Shown here in pieces: positions 45,330-56,055 of a stretch of 64,000 nt of DNA. Both the position numbers and the translations under genes were made by a program. Position 1 is the stretch's first letter; each line of letters begins with the position of its first letter. The stretch is from Amoebidium appalachense (lineage: Eukaryota; Ichthyosporea): the NCBI GenBank assembly GCA_963693365.1, contig CAVNZM010000001.1, positions 1,116,001-1,180,000 of the forward strand. Direction: 5' to 3'. The notes beneath the pieces are model-generated. The model was not told where the DNA came from. It made no database searches and saw only the letters and a list, made by a program, of their open reading frames with translations.

Positions 45330-45373
45330 AGCCAGACTACGAGGGCGGGGCCCACCCGGCAGAGATAGCAAGG
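45330..45373 (+). CDS. JmjC gene exon 7, 3' part
   Basis: After the second CGACC (45325-45329) the frame resumes as QPDYEGGAHPAEIAR and meets the donor GTAAGT at 45374 in phase 0. Too short to be seen without joining it to the 35.6 kb part. Confidence 0.78.
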
Positions 45374-45610
45374 GTAAGTTTTTTGTGCAACTATCCGAAC
45401 GTGTTGGGATGATCTGATCAGCACTATGATGTACTCGAGTGTGTGTTTTTGTGTTCATTAGATGCTAATAACATGTCTTCATGGGTCATTGTTTCTAAAC
45501 GATGCTCTTCAGGTGGTCTACTAGATGTTCCCACATACTTGTAATATGGGATTTATATGGACATAAGGACAGTCTTGTGTATATCAGTCTTTGAGTTTCC
45601 GAGGTATGCG
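45374..45610. other. JmjC intron 7, left part
   Basis: 237 bp from the GTAAGT donor to the family B insertion; ends in ATGCG (45606-45610), one copy of its TSD. No gene. Confidence 0.8.
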
Positions 45611-45698
45611 TGTTGGAATACGTGACCATGTATGACAGCAAGAGCCTTGAAGTATGTATGTGTCCTAGCTTGTTTGTATTCGTGTCTGCTTTCCTTCT

Positions 45699-45743
<45 letters not shown>

Positions 45744-46518
45744 TCTCTCTCTCCCCCCCCCCCCCCCCCCGTATCTCTCTCTCCCTTGTTTCTGTGAGCA
45801 CAGATATCTGTAGATCTGTGCACACCTGACTCTCTTGCCTGATAAGAACTTATTGTGTTTTTATTTCTGTTTGCTCTCCTCTGTTTATCTGAGAGGTACT
45901 AGTAGCGTGATTGGCTTAGCCTAGCCTAGCCTCACTCGTTGTCTTTCCTTTATTTCAAAATGGCCTAGTTTTGTTCTCAAAAGGATGGCTCGCCAATAGT
46001 CGCGAGCGAGTACATCTGTAGATTGTGTTGTGCATTCCTGTCTATTAATATATGTGTGTTGTGATTGGACAATAGATATATATGGAATTCGGTTTATTGC
46101 AAAGTGTCTTCACTTTGAGAGTGTCGACTATTAGGAAATATATGTATTTAAATAAGTTTCTTTATAGAGACGAACATAAATATATATGTGAGTTAATAGT
46201 GACTAGATGTATAATTACTTAATTTATTTAAGTAAGAGTTTCTAAACTTTAGTTTAATCGGAAGTTGGAATGCGTATGCTCTGTCGGAATGTGTTTTTCT
46301 ATCTTCTGATAGAACCGATTGGTTCTCCCTCTTTAGTTGTGATAAAGTGATAAGTCGCAAGTACAAAAGGAACCGAGAGCACAATAAAGATTCAGTTGTT
46401 GTTTGAAATCTTTCAATGTCTCGTGAACAACTCCGATTGCCCTCTCATTAATGTGTTAGTCGTGTTTTACATGACACCTCTGTGCACTCTGCTCCCTTAG
46501 ACCCGTACAAAAACAACA
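45611..46518 (+). repeat. Family B 5' LTR
   Basis: 908 bp, TGTTGGAATACG to AAACAACA, with (CT)n at about 45703-45752. Internal sequence begins GGTTAAAGGCCC. Confidence 0.93.
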
Positions 46519-47400
46519 GGTTAAAGGCCCATTTTTCGCACGCTCTCGCAACACATACTCTCGCTGCAATCAAAAATATTCAAATTTGAATACCGATCTG
46601 ATTCCTCTCTCACGCATCATCTGACTGATTGATCACCATGTCGGAGAAACCTGCGTATCTCAACCTCACCCCCTGGAAAGGGGATGACACCACAGACAAG
46701 AAGTCCGGCAAACGTCTCACCTATTATGAGTGGGAACCCGTCATCTTCCGGTACCTACGTACCACCACCGCGGCCAAGTTAGTGCCCGTCATCAAGGCCC
46801 CCGAGTGGGTCGACCCTTCCGACGAGAATGAGTGGCACGGCTATGACACAGAGGAGGCCTACACCGAGGCTTCCAACTTCCTTGAACAGATGTTTACTCA
46901 ACTCGTCTCCAATGACGAGCTGTATAACTCTGGTCAAATCCACGATGATGTGTCACCTGCCCAAGCTTTCCACAACCTCCGTATGACCTATGCGGCTGAA
47001 CGTGAAGATCGTGCTCGTCAAATCCTCCTCGACTACCATGAGCTTGAACTCAAGGACTTCAAGACCGTCATGGCCTACCTCACCATGGCACGCCGTCTGT
47101 GCACTACCCTGCACATCCTCGAAGAGCCCATTCCTCACAAGACCATGGTTGATAACTTCTCCATCCACCTCAAGAAGAACCGTAAGTTAGTTTGTACCGA
47201 CATCCAGGCCATGATTGCCGACTACTTCCGTCGTACCATTAACTACGAGACCTACAACCGTCTAATCAGTGACATCCGAGCTGCAGAGATCCGTGAAGGT
47301 CTCATCGACTCTGGGTCCGGGTCCTCCTCCACCGTCCGAACAGCACGTGCCCTGCAAAGCCGTGTCCTCACCAAGGACGACCTCAGACACCGGATCCCCC

Positions 47401-47528
47401 GACGTGACAGCTCCGTCTCCCGTCACCCCCGCGGTCGTCCCACCGATCGATCTCCCTCAGTTGAGACGTGACAGCTCCGTCTCCCGTCACCCCCGCGGTC
47501 GTCCCACCGATCGATCTCCCTCAGTTGA
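47401..47528 (+). repeat. 64-bp tandem duplication in copia B gag
   Basis: GACGTGACAG starts both units (47401 and 47465). As 64 is not a multiple of three, the duplication shifts Gag out of frame with protease; a single unit would restore one frame. Confidence 0.92.
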
Positions 47529-48843
47529 CCGTGATTACTCACGGTCCCGTTCCCCCGGCTATCGTTCCCGGTCACCCTACCCCCCACGTAAAGGGGGTAA
47601 CCGTCATTCCCAGCCAACCCGAGCCAAGACCACTGGCTCCCTCGACTGTGCCTACTGTCACGAAGACCATCATGTCACACATTGTGACAAACCTGGCTGC
47701 TCAATTGCCCGTCGTCACCGCGCCAGCACCAAGTCTGGAAAAGAGGTGCATTTTGCCCTCGTGTCCACCACGGCCTCCCTACCCATGGACCCCTGCTGGG
47801 ACTCGGCTTCCAACGTGCACGTGTGCCCAGTAAAGGAGTACTTCTCTACTCTTGAGCCATGCCCCCCAACTGACGTCCACGGCCTCGGCATCGTCACTGC
47901 ACATCACCGTGGTGTCATCAACCTGGCCGTCACCTACAACGGAGTAACATCAGTACTGAGCCTCAACACCCTCTACGTACCCGACTCCCCAGCCTTCCTG
48001 ATTTCACCCTCAATGGCCTCCAAGTCGGGTCTCCTTGCCCACCTCGATGATGAGGATGCATTCCCATCATACCTCTACACTCGTGGTGGCAACATCGTGT
48101 GTTCCCTCACAGGCACAGATGGACTGTACTTCATCACTGACTATGAGATACGTCCCTCCATCCCTCGGACCGTCACTGCTCTAGTAGCCAACGTCAAGGT
48201 CAACAATGATCCTCAGCTCTGGCACCACCGTCTCGGCCATCGTGCCCTGTCCACCCTCACCAAGATGGTGAGAGGTGACCTCGTGACAGGCCTCCCCTCA
48301 TCCCTCTCAGTGGCTGACACCACTGACTGCTTCGGTTGTGTCTCCGGCAAGACCACCAAGGCCCCATTCTCCGGCACCAGAACCCAGTGCCCCTTCCCCG
48401 GTGCCAAGTGGCACATGGACTTCTTCGAGCCTCCCTGTGCCTCCTATGGTGGCTACAAGGTGGCCCTCGTGTGTACCTGTGATGCCTCCGGCTACACCAT
48501 CGTGTACCTCCTCCGTGATCGATCCGAAACTCTCGAATACGTCAAGGCCCTGGTTGAGACTACTGACAAGCAACCCGACAAGGTGGTGACCCACTTCCGT
48601 TCAGACTCTGGGTCCGAGTTCACCTCCCACGCTATGGAGCAGTACTGCCAGTCCAAGGGCATCATTCAGGAATTTGCCCCGGTTGACTGCCCCCAACTCA
48701 ACGGCTTCGTTGAACGTAAGATGAGGGATCTGCAGGAGATCGTTCGGTGCTTCCTTCATCAGGACAAGGCCGACTCCCTTTCCCCCAAGCTGTGGGGAGC
48801 TGCTCTCAAGCATGCTGCCTACATCATCAACGTGACCCCGGCC

Positions 48844-49777
48844 TGTTAAATTGTATAAGTATTTGGGATGTAAGCAGAGACACAGTGGTGCAGAGTGAAA
48901 ACACCACAGACACACACAACAACAAAACACGGAGCGATCGGAGAAGTGTACACAACAGACATCAATGTTTAGACACGACTGAACTCAATTTATTTTGATC
49001 GCTAATAAATACCTGAAATTCCCTTAAGTTAAATCCATACATGATTTCCGACCAGTCGGAAATCAGATCTATGTCTAAAATAACCAATCACAATTAACTG
49101 ATTATTTCCCGGATAGATCCGGAGGCACAGGAACGCACACCATAGGTCACAGCTATAAGAAAGAAAAGAGGTGAAGAGTAACGAGGAAAGAGGTGATGTT
49201 TCTAACCTATCATCGGCTACAAAGACTCAGACATTTTCTGACTAAGTCCACTGATTGGATATAGTACGGCAACACACAAAACAAAAGTGTTTGACTAAGC
49301 TATGAATCATACCTGACAAGCTAAAGTGTAGCCTAAGTGTTTTTCTACCAATCAAAACATAACGAGTAATATAAATCTACTCAACGTATATTAGTGAGAG
49401 AGAAATATAATTATGTGAAAGGAAACAAGAGAAGAAAGAAAGAGAAAAGAAAGAAGAAGAAAGAGGAAAAAGAAAAGAAAGCAGGACAGAAAACACGAAC
49501 AGCAAAACACAGTTATAACCGAAGATATTCATGTACACATAACATGTACATGTTTCTCCCTTACTGGGTAGACTCGTGTACCTATAATCAGTTGCTGTAA
49601 TCGATATCTAAACACACGAATATAGCCGACACAACACGATTACAAGTACTCAAATACACTGGAGATCGATCTCATAATTTACGTACAAGGAGCACATCTC
49701 TTTCACTAAGTGAATGAATGAAAACATAACACGAACTGAGAAGATCTTACAATATGTAAATACCACGTATTATAACA
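48844..49777 (-). mobile_element. Solo LTR (family A variant 2) in copia B integrase
   Basis: 934 bp, TGTT to AACA, with CGGCC at 48839-48843 and 49778-49782. Joining across it gives NVTPARAANGRTPF with no frame change, so the insertion is clean and later than element B. Confidence 0.96.
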
Positions 49778-52340
49778 CGGCCAGAGCTGCCAATGGCCGT
49801 ACACCGTTTGAAATTTTCTACGGTGTCAAGCCTGACATCTCCCACCTGCACGTGTTCGGCTGCCCAGCCTATGTACACGTCCCTGCATCCAAACGAGACA
49901 AGTTGGCCTCTACCGTCAAACTCGGCACCTACGTGGGCTGGGATATCACCAACAAAGCCCACAAGATCATGAATCTACGTGGCAACACGGTCAACCTCTA
50001 CCGCGATGTCGTCTTCGACGAATCACAATTCACCACGGCATCCAATCAGATTTCTGTGCAGGCCACCAATCAGACGACCTCAATCGATTCATCCCTGCAT
50101 TCCGGAAATTCCAATTCCGATGACGATGAAATTCCGTCGGTGATTATCCGTCGTTCCCCCCGTCGTGTACCTGCCCCCGTGGCTCCACCCACCCCCCCCC
50201 CCCCCACCGGTCAGCAACCCCTGCTGCCGGCCCCTGCCGTCAATGACCACGTACCTGGTCATCTCACCCCGGTTCGTCCTGGGTCTCCGGAGTTCCACTC
50301 GGCCCCGTCCAGCCCCGTGTTATCCGACTCCCCCCTCAACACGGCACCCATCCCTGGCTTCCAGGCCCCCATCCCCGACCACCGAGTGTCTGTCCCAGAC
50401 ACCCCCCCCGGCCCCTGAGCCCCTCCGTACCGTCCCCCGTCGTTCCTCCCGTCTCTCCTCCCGGCCTGCCATGGCAATGGTGAGCATCTCCCGACCCAGC
50501 CTTGATGTGTCTCAGCTGCCCCGGTCAATTCAGAAGCTGTGCTCCGGCACCAAGGGTGATGAAGTGGTGACTGCCCTCACTGCCGAGTACAAGGCTTTCA
50601 TCGACAAGGACATCTTCGACGTAGTTGAGCCCCCCTCCGATGCCAACATCATCCGATTCAAGTGGATTGTCACGGAGAAGGTCCTCAACTCTGCTGGTGA
50701 CACCAAGATCAAGGGTCGTGGTGTGGCAAAGGGTTTCACCCAAGTCTACGGTGTTGACTACGGTGAAAACTCTTCCCCCGTCGTCATGTCCTCCTCCGTC
50801 CGTGCCCTGCTTGCCCTCGGTGTGCAACAGGACCACGAGATCCATCAACTCGACATCAGCACGGCCTTCCTCAACAGCCCCCTCGACGAGACTTTGTACA
50901 TGGAGCAACCTCCTGGTTTTATCCTCCCCGGCAATGAACACAAAGTCTGGAAACTCAAGAAGGCCATCTACGGACTCAAGCAGGCATCCCTGGCATGGTA
51001 CGAGTTCTTCAACTCCATTCTCATTGCCCATGGCCTCACCCGTCTCCGTTCCGATCCGTGTGTCTACTTCCGTCAGTTCCCCAACGGGCACATCATCCGT
51101 TCGGGCAACTACGTTGATGATGCCATCATCACCTGCACACGGCACTCCACCATCATGCAGGGGCTTGTTCGTCACATCACGAAGTCTGCCGAGTGCAAGG
51201 TCGGTCTGCCAGACATCTTCCTCGGCACCCAACTGCTGTACACCCGTGACTCCCTCAAGCTGCTGCAGTCCTCCTACATCAAGGACATCATCACCGACTT
51301 CAACCTGGTCGATGCCAAGCCTAAGGCAACCCCTATTCCCGTGGGCACCATCATCAACGAGACCTCCCTCTCATCCCTGCCCACCACCGTCCCCTACCGT
51401 GAACTCCTCGGCCGTCTGCTGTGGGTTGCTCGGTGCTCCCGGCCTGACATCTCGTATGCCATTAGCTACCTCGGCCGATTCAGCTCCAAGCCCACCAAGA
51501 CTGCCTGGGAGCTTCTCCTCCGTGTCGTTCGTTACCTGCTCGGCACCATCAACCTCGGCCTCTACTACAAGAAGAAGGCCCCCAACAGCAAGGTGCCCAT
51601 CCTTGAGTGCTACTCGGATTCTGACTTTGCTGGTTGCCCCACCACCCGTCGTTCCACGTCTGGGTACGTCATCCTCCTCGAAGGCTCCCCCGTCACCTAC
51701 CACTCCAAGCTGCAGACGATCACTGCAACTTCCACCTGTGAGGCCGAGCTCCTGGCCCTCAATGCTGCCGTGCAAGATGTTGTCTGGCACCGTGATCTAC
51801 TAAAGGAGCTGGGCAACCCCATGACCGAGCCCACCCCAGTGTACTGTGACAATCAGTCCACCATTGCTCTGGTCCACTCCAACACCATCAAGCACCGGAC
51901 CAAGCACATTGCCGTTCGTTACTTCAACACCAAGGACTACATCAACAGTGGGGACGTCACTGTCACCTACGTCGACACCAAGAAGAACCTGGCCGACATC
52001 TTCACCAAGCCTCTGGCTGGTCCGGCCCACGACACACACCGTGCCAACCTCAGTCTCCGTGACTGACCCGTGCACTGGTGTTCATCATCAAGTGGTTTCT
52101 GAGTAGGTTGGGGCCCTGGACAGCAGTTGACACACCTACGGTGATCAAGATGCCTCCCAACGAAAGTCTACTACTCCTCCTCGTTTCTCTTCATCAGTGG
52201 GGACTCAGTCTTACATCGTCATATGTGTGCATCTTCAGTGGGCATTATTCTCCACCATCCGTCGTTTACTTATATTCATATCCCACCATATATATTGGTT
52301 TTCTTCTATATTCGACTTTATATATATGTCGAACTGGGAT

Positions 52341-52692
52341 GGCGGCACGATGGGTGACGTGACTCGGGCCAGGGAGGGGCTTGGTGAGGATGTCGGCCAA
52401 GTTGTGAGCTGACTCGACGTAATGGACAACAACATCCCCACTGGCAATGTAGTCTTTGGGGGGGGGGGGGGGAAGGGGGGAAGGGGGTGGGGAGAGGGGG
52501 GGGGGGAAGGGGGGGGGAAGGGGGGGGGGGGGGGGAGAGGGGAAAAAAAAAAAAAACCCTGAGTTCAACCTCCTCATCGAAGACTACCACCTCGGTGATA
52601 AGATGTTCCCCGACTTCGAGTCCCTGCACAACCACATCAAGGGCATCGAGTTACGTCAAGACCTCAAGATGCAACTCCGGAACAACCGTGCC
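52341..52692. other. Chimeric patch before the family B 3' LTR
   Basis: Three pieces: 52341-52457 is an inverted fragment of the family A RNase H tail; 52458-52556 is a G-rich tract ending in 14 A; 52557-52692 is a family A-like gag fragment in plus orientation (compare 40292-40430), running straight into the LTR. No normal PPT is seen. Confidence 0.85.
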
Positions 52693-52784
52693 TGTTGGAA
52701 TACGTCACCATGTATGACAGCAAGAGCCTTGAAGTATGTATGTGTCTTAGCTTGTTTGTATTCGTGTCTGCTTTCCTTCTTTGT

Positions 52785-52873
<89 letters not shown>

Positions 52874-53619
52874 CCCCCCCCCCCCCCCCCGTATCTCTCT
52901 CTCCCTTGTTTCCGTGAGCACAGATATCTGTAGATCTGTGCACACCTGGCTCTCTTGCCTGATAAGAACTTATTGTATTTTATTTCTGTTTGCTCTCCTC
53001 TGTTTATCTGAGAGGTAGCGTGATTGGCTAGCCACACTCGTTGTCTTTCCTTTATTTCAAAATGGCTTAGTTTTGTTCTCAAAAGGATGGCTCGCCAATA
53101 GTCGCGAGCGAGTACATCTGTAGATCGTGTTGTGCATTCCTGTCTATTAATATATGTGTGTTGTGATTGGACAATAGATATATATGGAATTCGGTTTGTT
53201 GCAAAGTGTCTTCACTTTGAGAGTGTCGACTATTAGGAAATATATGTATTTAAATAAGTTTCTTCATAGAGACGAACATAAATATATATGTGAGTTAATA
53301 GTGACTAGATGTATAATTACTTAATTTATTTAAGTAAGAGTTTCTAAACTTTAGTTTAATCGGAAGTTGGAATGCGTATGCTCTGTCGAATGTATTTTTC
53401 TATCTTCTGATAGAACCGATTGGTTCTCCCTCTTTAGTTGTGATAAAGTGATAAGTCGCAAGTACAAAATGAACCGAGAGCACAATAAAGATTCAGTTGT
53501 TGTTTGAAATCTTTCAATGTCTCGTGAACAACTCCGATTGCCCTCTCATTAATGTGTTAGTCGTGTTTTACATGACACCTCTGTGCACTCTGCTCCCTTA
53601 GACCCGTACAAAAACAACA
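52693..53619 (+). repeat. Family B 3' LTR
   Basis: 927 bp, with a longer (CT)n (about 52787-52870) than the 5' LTR. Followed by the TSD ATGCG. Confidence 0.93.
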
Positions 53620-53624
53620 ATGCG

Positions 53625-53720
53625 TGTTAGAGCTGTGACCTTGACTATGTCAAATACATATAATAATGTTCTCATAACTACACTTCATATTCCCCACTAA
53701 CCCCCCCCCCCCCCCCCTAG
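53625..53720. other. JmjC intron 7, right part
   Basis: Short remainder of the intron, ending in 17 C and TAG at the exon 8 acceptor. Confidence 0.85.
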
Positions 53721-54092
53721 AACGTCAAAAGCTGGGACAAGATCTCCAAGGCCCGTGCCGATGCGGTGAAAGATCTGGACCTGGCGGATGACTACAAGGC
53801 CAACAAGAACGCCAAGCAGCAGGACGCTGCAAAGGAGAGGGGCCCCAAGTCTGTCAAGCGGACTAGGGAAGACGTCGACGACAGCAGCGAGGCCCAGGGC
53901 GGTGGCCTAAGCAAGAAGGGCAAGAGTACGGTTGGGTCGCCGGTAGCCCCGGCCCCGGCTCCCAACCAGCAAGGTGATGAAGAGGGTGGTGAGGAGGAAA
54001 ATGGGTGGGTTGAGGAGGGGGATGGCGTGAAGGGCAATGAGAAGGTGGAGGAGGAATTGGATGAAGAAAATGGGGAAGGGGGGCAAACTTGA
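53721..54092 (+). CDS. JmjC gene exon 8: charged C-terminus
   Basis: Acceptor TAG directly after 17 C (53701-53717). Starts with NVKSWDKISKARADAV, contains a basic motif (PKSVKRTRED), then Glu/Gly-rich low complexity to a TGA ending at 54092. Purine-rich repeats continue after the stop to about 54230. Confidence 0.8.
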   Translation, partial: NVKSWDKISKARADAVKDLDLADDYKANKNAKQQDAAKERGPKSVKRTREDVDDSSEAQGGGLSKKGKSTVGSPVAPAPAPNQQGDEEGGEEENGWVEEGDGVKGNEKVEEELDEENGEGGQT

Positions 54093-54980
54093 AGCGTGAG
54101 AGATCTGAGAGTGAGGAGGAGAGCGAGGATGAGGAAGGAGGGAGGAGTCGAAAGCGGGAGAGGAAGGATAGTGAGAATGAGGGTGGGGAGGAAGAAGGAG
54201 AAGAGGGTGGGGAGGAGGAAGTCGAGACTTAGAAATTTGTTGTATTGCAGTCTCGCTCCTGTGGAACGAGACAAAAAAGTACATCGACTCTGCTCCTGTG
54301 GAGCGAGACGCAAAGAAACGTCTTTATGTGCTCTTCTTACCGTCTATTGTCATATTCAAGTTGTATGTGTCCTTACAGTGATTTTATGACGTTTGATGTA
54401 TGATATCATTATCATACATGGAACATGCCATTATGCATGTAAGGATGGTTTTATGACGCACCAAAAAGCACATTGTGCATGTGCATAGCACACCGTTACA
54501 ACATATGCAAGTGCACATTACGACGTCAAATGTATTAATATGCGTCATCTACATTATATGTCGTAATGTCCTCCTATGCATCTGTTTACAACATCGTAAT
54601 GTAGTCTGTAGTAGGATGCAAATCACATCTTATGATAGGTCATGGGATAGCACAAACCCACCCATGGTATATCCACTGGTTGTGTTTCGGATGTCGGAAA
54701 GAGCGCCGGAACGATTGGATTTCGATCTATTTTTATAATCAACTGGATGGGTTTGCAGTGCTCCAATTGCATTGCTTTACAACATACAATAGACATACAT
54801 GTGATAGTCATAGGTATTTGATCAAGAGAGTATTAATACCATACATTCGATACGTTTACAATGCTCCGTTATATGGCTTTACATCAGACCATAGACATGC
54901 ATAAGATCGTCCACAGGGTGGCGTTCTGATCCTCCCGTCGACGGTGTTACGACTGTCTGAATGCTCCCTGGCCGCCGTCA
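54093..54980. other. Downstream of JmjC gene, no gene seen
   Basis: Purine-rich repeats continue to about 54230, then a direct repeat of CTCCTGTGGAACGAGAC-like sequence (54251 and 54291), then A/T-rich DNA with the 180-bp dispersed repeat. No convincing polyadenylation signal close to the stop. Confidence 0.6.
54430..54605 (+). repeat. ~180-bp dispersed repeat, copy 2
   Basis: Diverged copy of 6081-6260 in the same orientation, sharing TTATGCATGTAAGGATGG, GTGCATAGC, CAACATATGC, TTACGACGTCA, CCTCCTATG and ACAACATC in order. Confidence 0.6.
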
Positions 54981-55191
54981 TATACCCACCGACTAGACGT
55001 CGTATGTTGAATCTATTGCACGTCCATTGCACGTCGGTAAGATGGCTACATTGCACATCCATTGAACAAGCACTCGCGGGGGTCTATGTACGTCCATTGG
55101 TGCATCGGGTGTCGGACCGAGCATATTACGACACATCCATTGGACATCGGGGAGCAATGATATGTATTTGGGGTTAGTTTTGGAGGGGTTG
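54981..55191. other. Right subterminal motif cluster
   Basis: Four copies of AC(A/G)TCCATTG within about 130 bp (near 55018, 55051, 55088 and 55132), plus GACGTCG and CATCGGG variants. Comparable motifs occur at 3578-3975. Candidate transposase-binding array. Confidence 0.35.
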
Positions 55192-55206
55192 AGGGGTTTC
55201 CGATGT
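55192..55206 (-). repeat. Candidate right terminal inverted repeat
   Basis: GAGGGGTTTCCGATG, exact reverse complement of 3563-3577. Followed by TCGTCGGGTAGTTTACGA, which is similar to CGACGGGTTCGGAGTAG and TTTACGA inside the left end. Confidence 0.35.
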
Positions 55207-55604
55207 CGTCGGGTAGTTTACGACAGCTTTTGGATGCCGCAACAAGATTGCTGATGAAGGCATGACAGAAGCTCTCGACAGAAGCTCTGGTCAAGATGAG
55301 TCAGATCTTGTCAAGGGGAGTGACGGAGGACCGGTTACGGCCGGTCGCGGGAGGAGCCGAGAGGCTAGGTGACGGCGGGAAGTGCCAGAGACGGAATGTG
55401 CAGAAAAGCACAAACGGGTTTAGGGGACGCCAGGGAGAGATGTACACGGCCTCAGCACCAAGAGGAAGGGGGGCGGCGTCAATTCACGAATCATTCAATA
55501 GGCACTCAACGTTAACACGCAAGTGACCATTAGATGAGGTGCATGAGGAGCTGACCACAGCTATGATGTGTACCAGGAATTTAACGATTGCTAGGTCTAG
55601 ATGT
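55207..55604. other. Unassigned sequence, no gene seen
   Basis: A short open frame (from 55296) is Gly/Arg-rich and matches nothing I recognise. Ends where the family B fragment begins. Confidence 0.5.
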
Positions 55605-56055
55605 GTTGCGAGAGGGTGCGAAAATGGGCCTTTAACCTGTTGTTTTGTACGGGTCTAAGGGAGCAGAGTGCACAGAGGTGTCATGTAAAACACGACTAAC
55701 ACATTAATGAGAGGGCAATCGGAGTTGTTCACGAGACATTGAAAGATTCTTGAAAGATTCAAACAACAACTGATTCTTTATTGTGCTCTCGGTTCCTTTT
55801 GTACTTGCGACTTATCATCTTATCACAACTATAGAGGGAGAACCAATCGGTTCTATCAGAAGATACAAAAACACATTCCGACAGAGCATACGCATTCCAA
55901 CTTCCGATTAAACTAAAGTTTAGAAACTCTTACTTAAATAAATTAAGTAATTATACATCTAGTCACTATTAACTCACATATATATTTATGTTCGTCTCTA
56001 TAAAGAAACTTATTTAAATACATATATTTCCTAATAGTCGACACTCTCAAAGTGA
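55605..56055 (-). mobile_element. Copia B 5' LTR fragment
   Basis: On the minus strand, the last 410 bp or so of the family B LTR (starting at plus 55638 with TGTTGTTTTGTAC) plus about 33 bp of internal leader. Joined at 56051-56055, through the shared bases AGTGA, to a family A RT fragment. Confidence 0.85.

Larger units (their letters stand above)
46638..52066 (+). pseudogene. Copia B gag-pol with solo-LTR interruption
   Basis: Gag from ATG 46638 (MSEKPAYLNL); knuckle CAYCHEDHHVTHC has x3 instead of x4 before the last Cys. The protease triplet is DSA (CWDSASN) instead of DSG. HHRLGH, integrase with WHMDFF, DSGSEF and VERKM, then after the solo LTR the integrase tail (RTPFEIFYGVKPDI), RT with NYVDDAIIT, and RNase H with EAELLALN and DNQSTIAL. 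Breaks: 64-bp duplication at 47401-47528, solo LTR 48844-49777, and a C-run shift at 50401-50408. Confidence 0.93.
45611..53619 (+). mobile_element. Ty1/copia family B element in JmjC intron 7
   Basis: TSD ATGCG at 45606-45610 and 53620-53624. LTRs 45611-46518 and 52693-53619, differing mainly in (CT)n length. gag-pol 46638-52066 is interrupted by a solo LTR and two frame changes. The 3' end before the right LTR is a patchwork containing pieces of family A. Confidence 0.95.
22439..54092 (+). pseudogene. JmjC-domain gene split by retrotransposons (8 exons)
   Basis: Exons: 22439-22708, 22872-23640 joined to 30906-31102, 31466-31679, 33343-33571, 34059-34388, 34800-35042, 35558-35687 joined to 45330-45373, and 53721-54092. 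From exon 2 on every junction keeps phase (about 842 codons). Exon 2 encodes a JmjC domain, the Fe(II)/2-oxoglutarate oxygenase fold of histone lysine demethylases: FAGHVEDAG gives the H-x-E pair, KVWFVHPP the lysine strand, and ALHYGF the distal His. The order matches KDM4/KDM5-type enzymes. Exon 3 is Ser/Glu-rich; exons 4-7 form a domain I do not recognise; exon 8 is a Lys/Glu-rich tail that suggests nuclear location. Two copia elements sit inside exons, and exon 1 has a frame change, so this copy cannot make the full protein. Confidence 0.85.
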
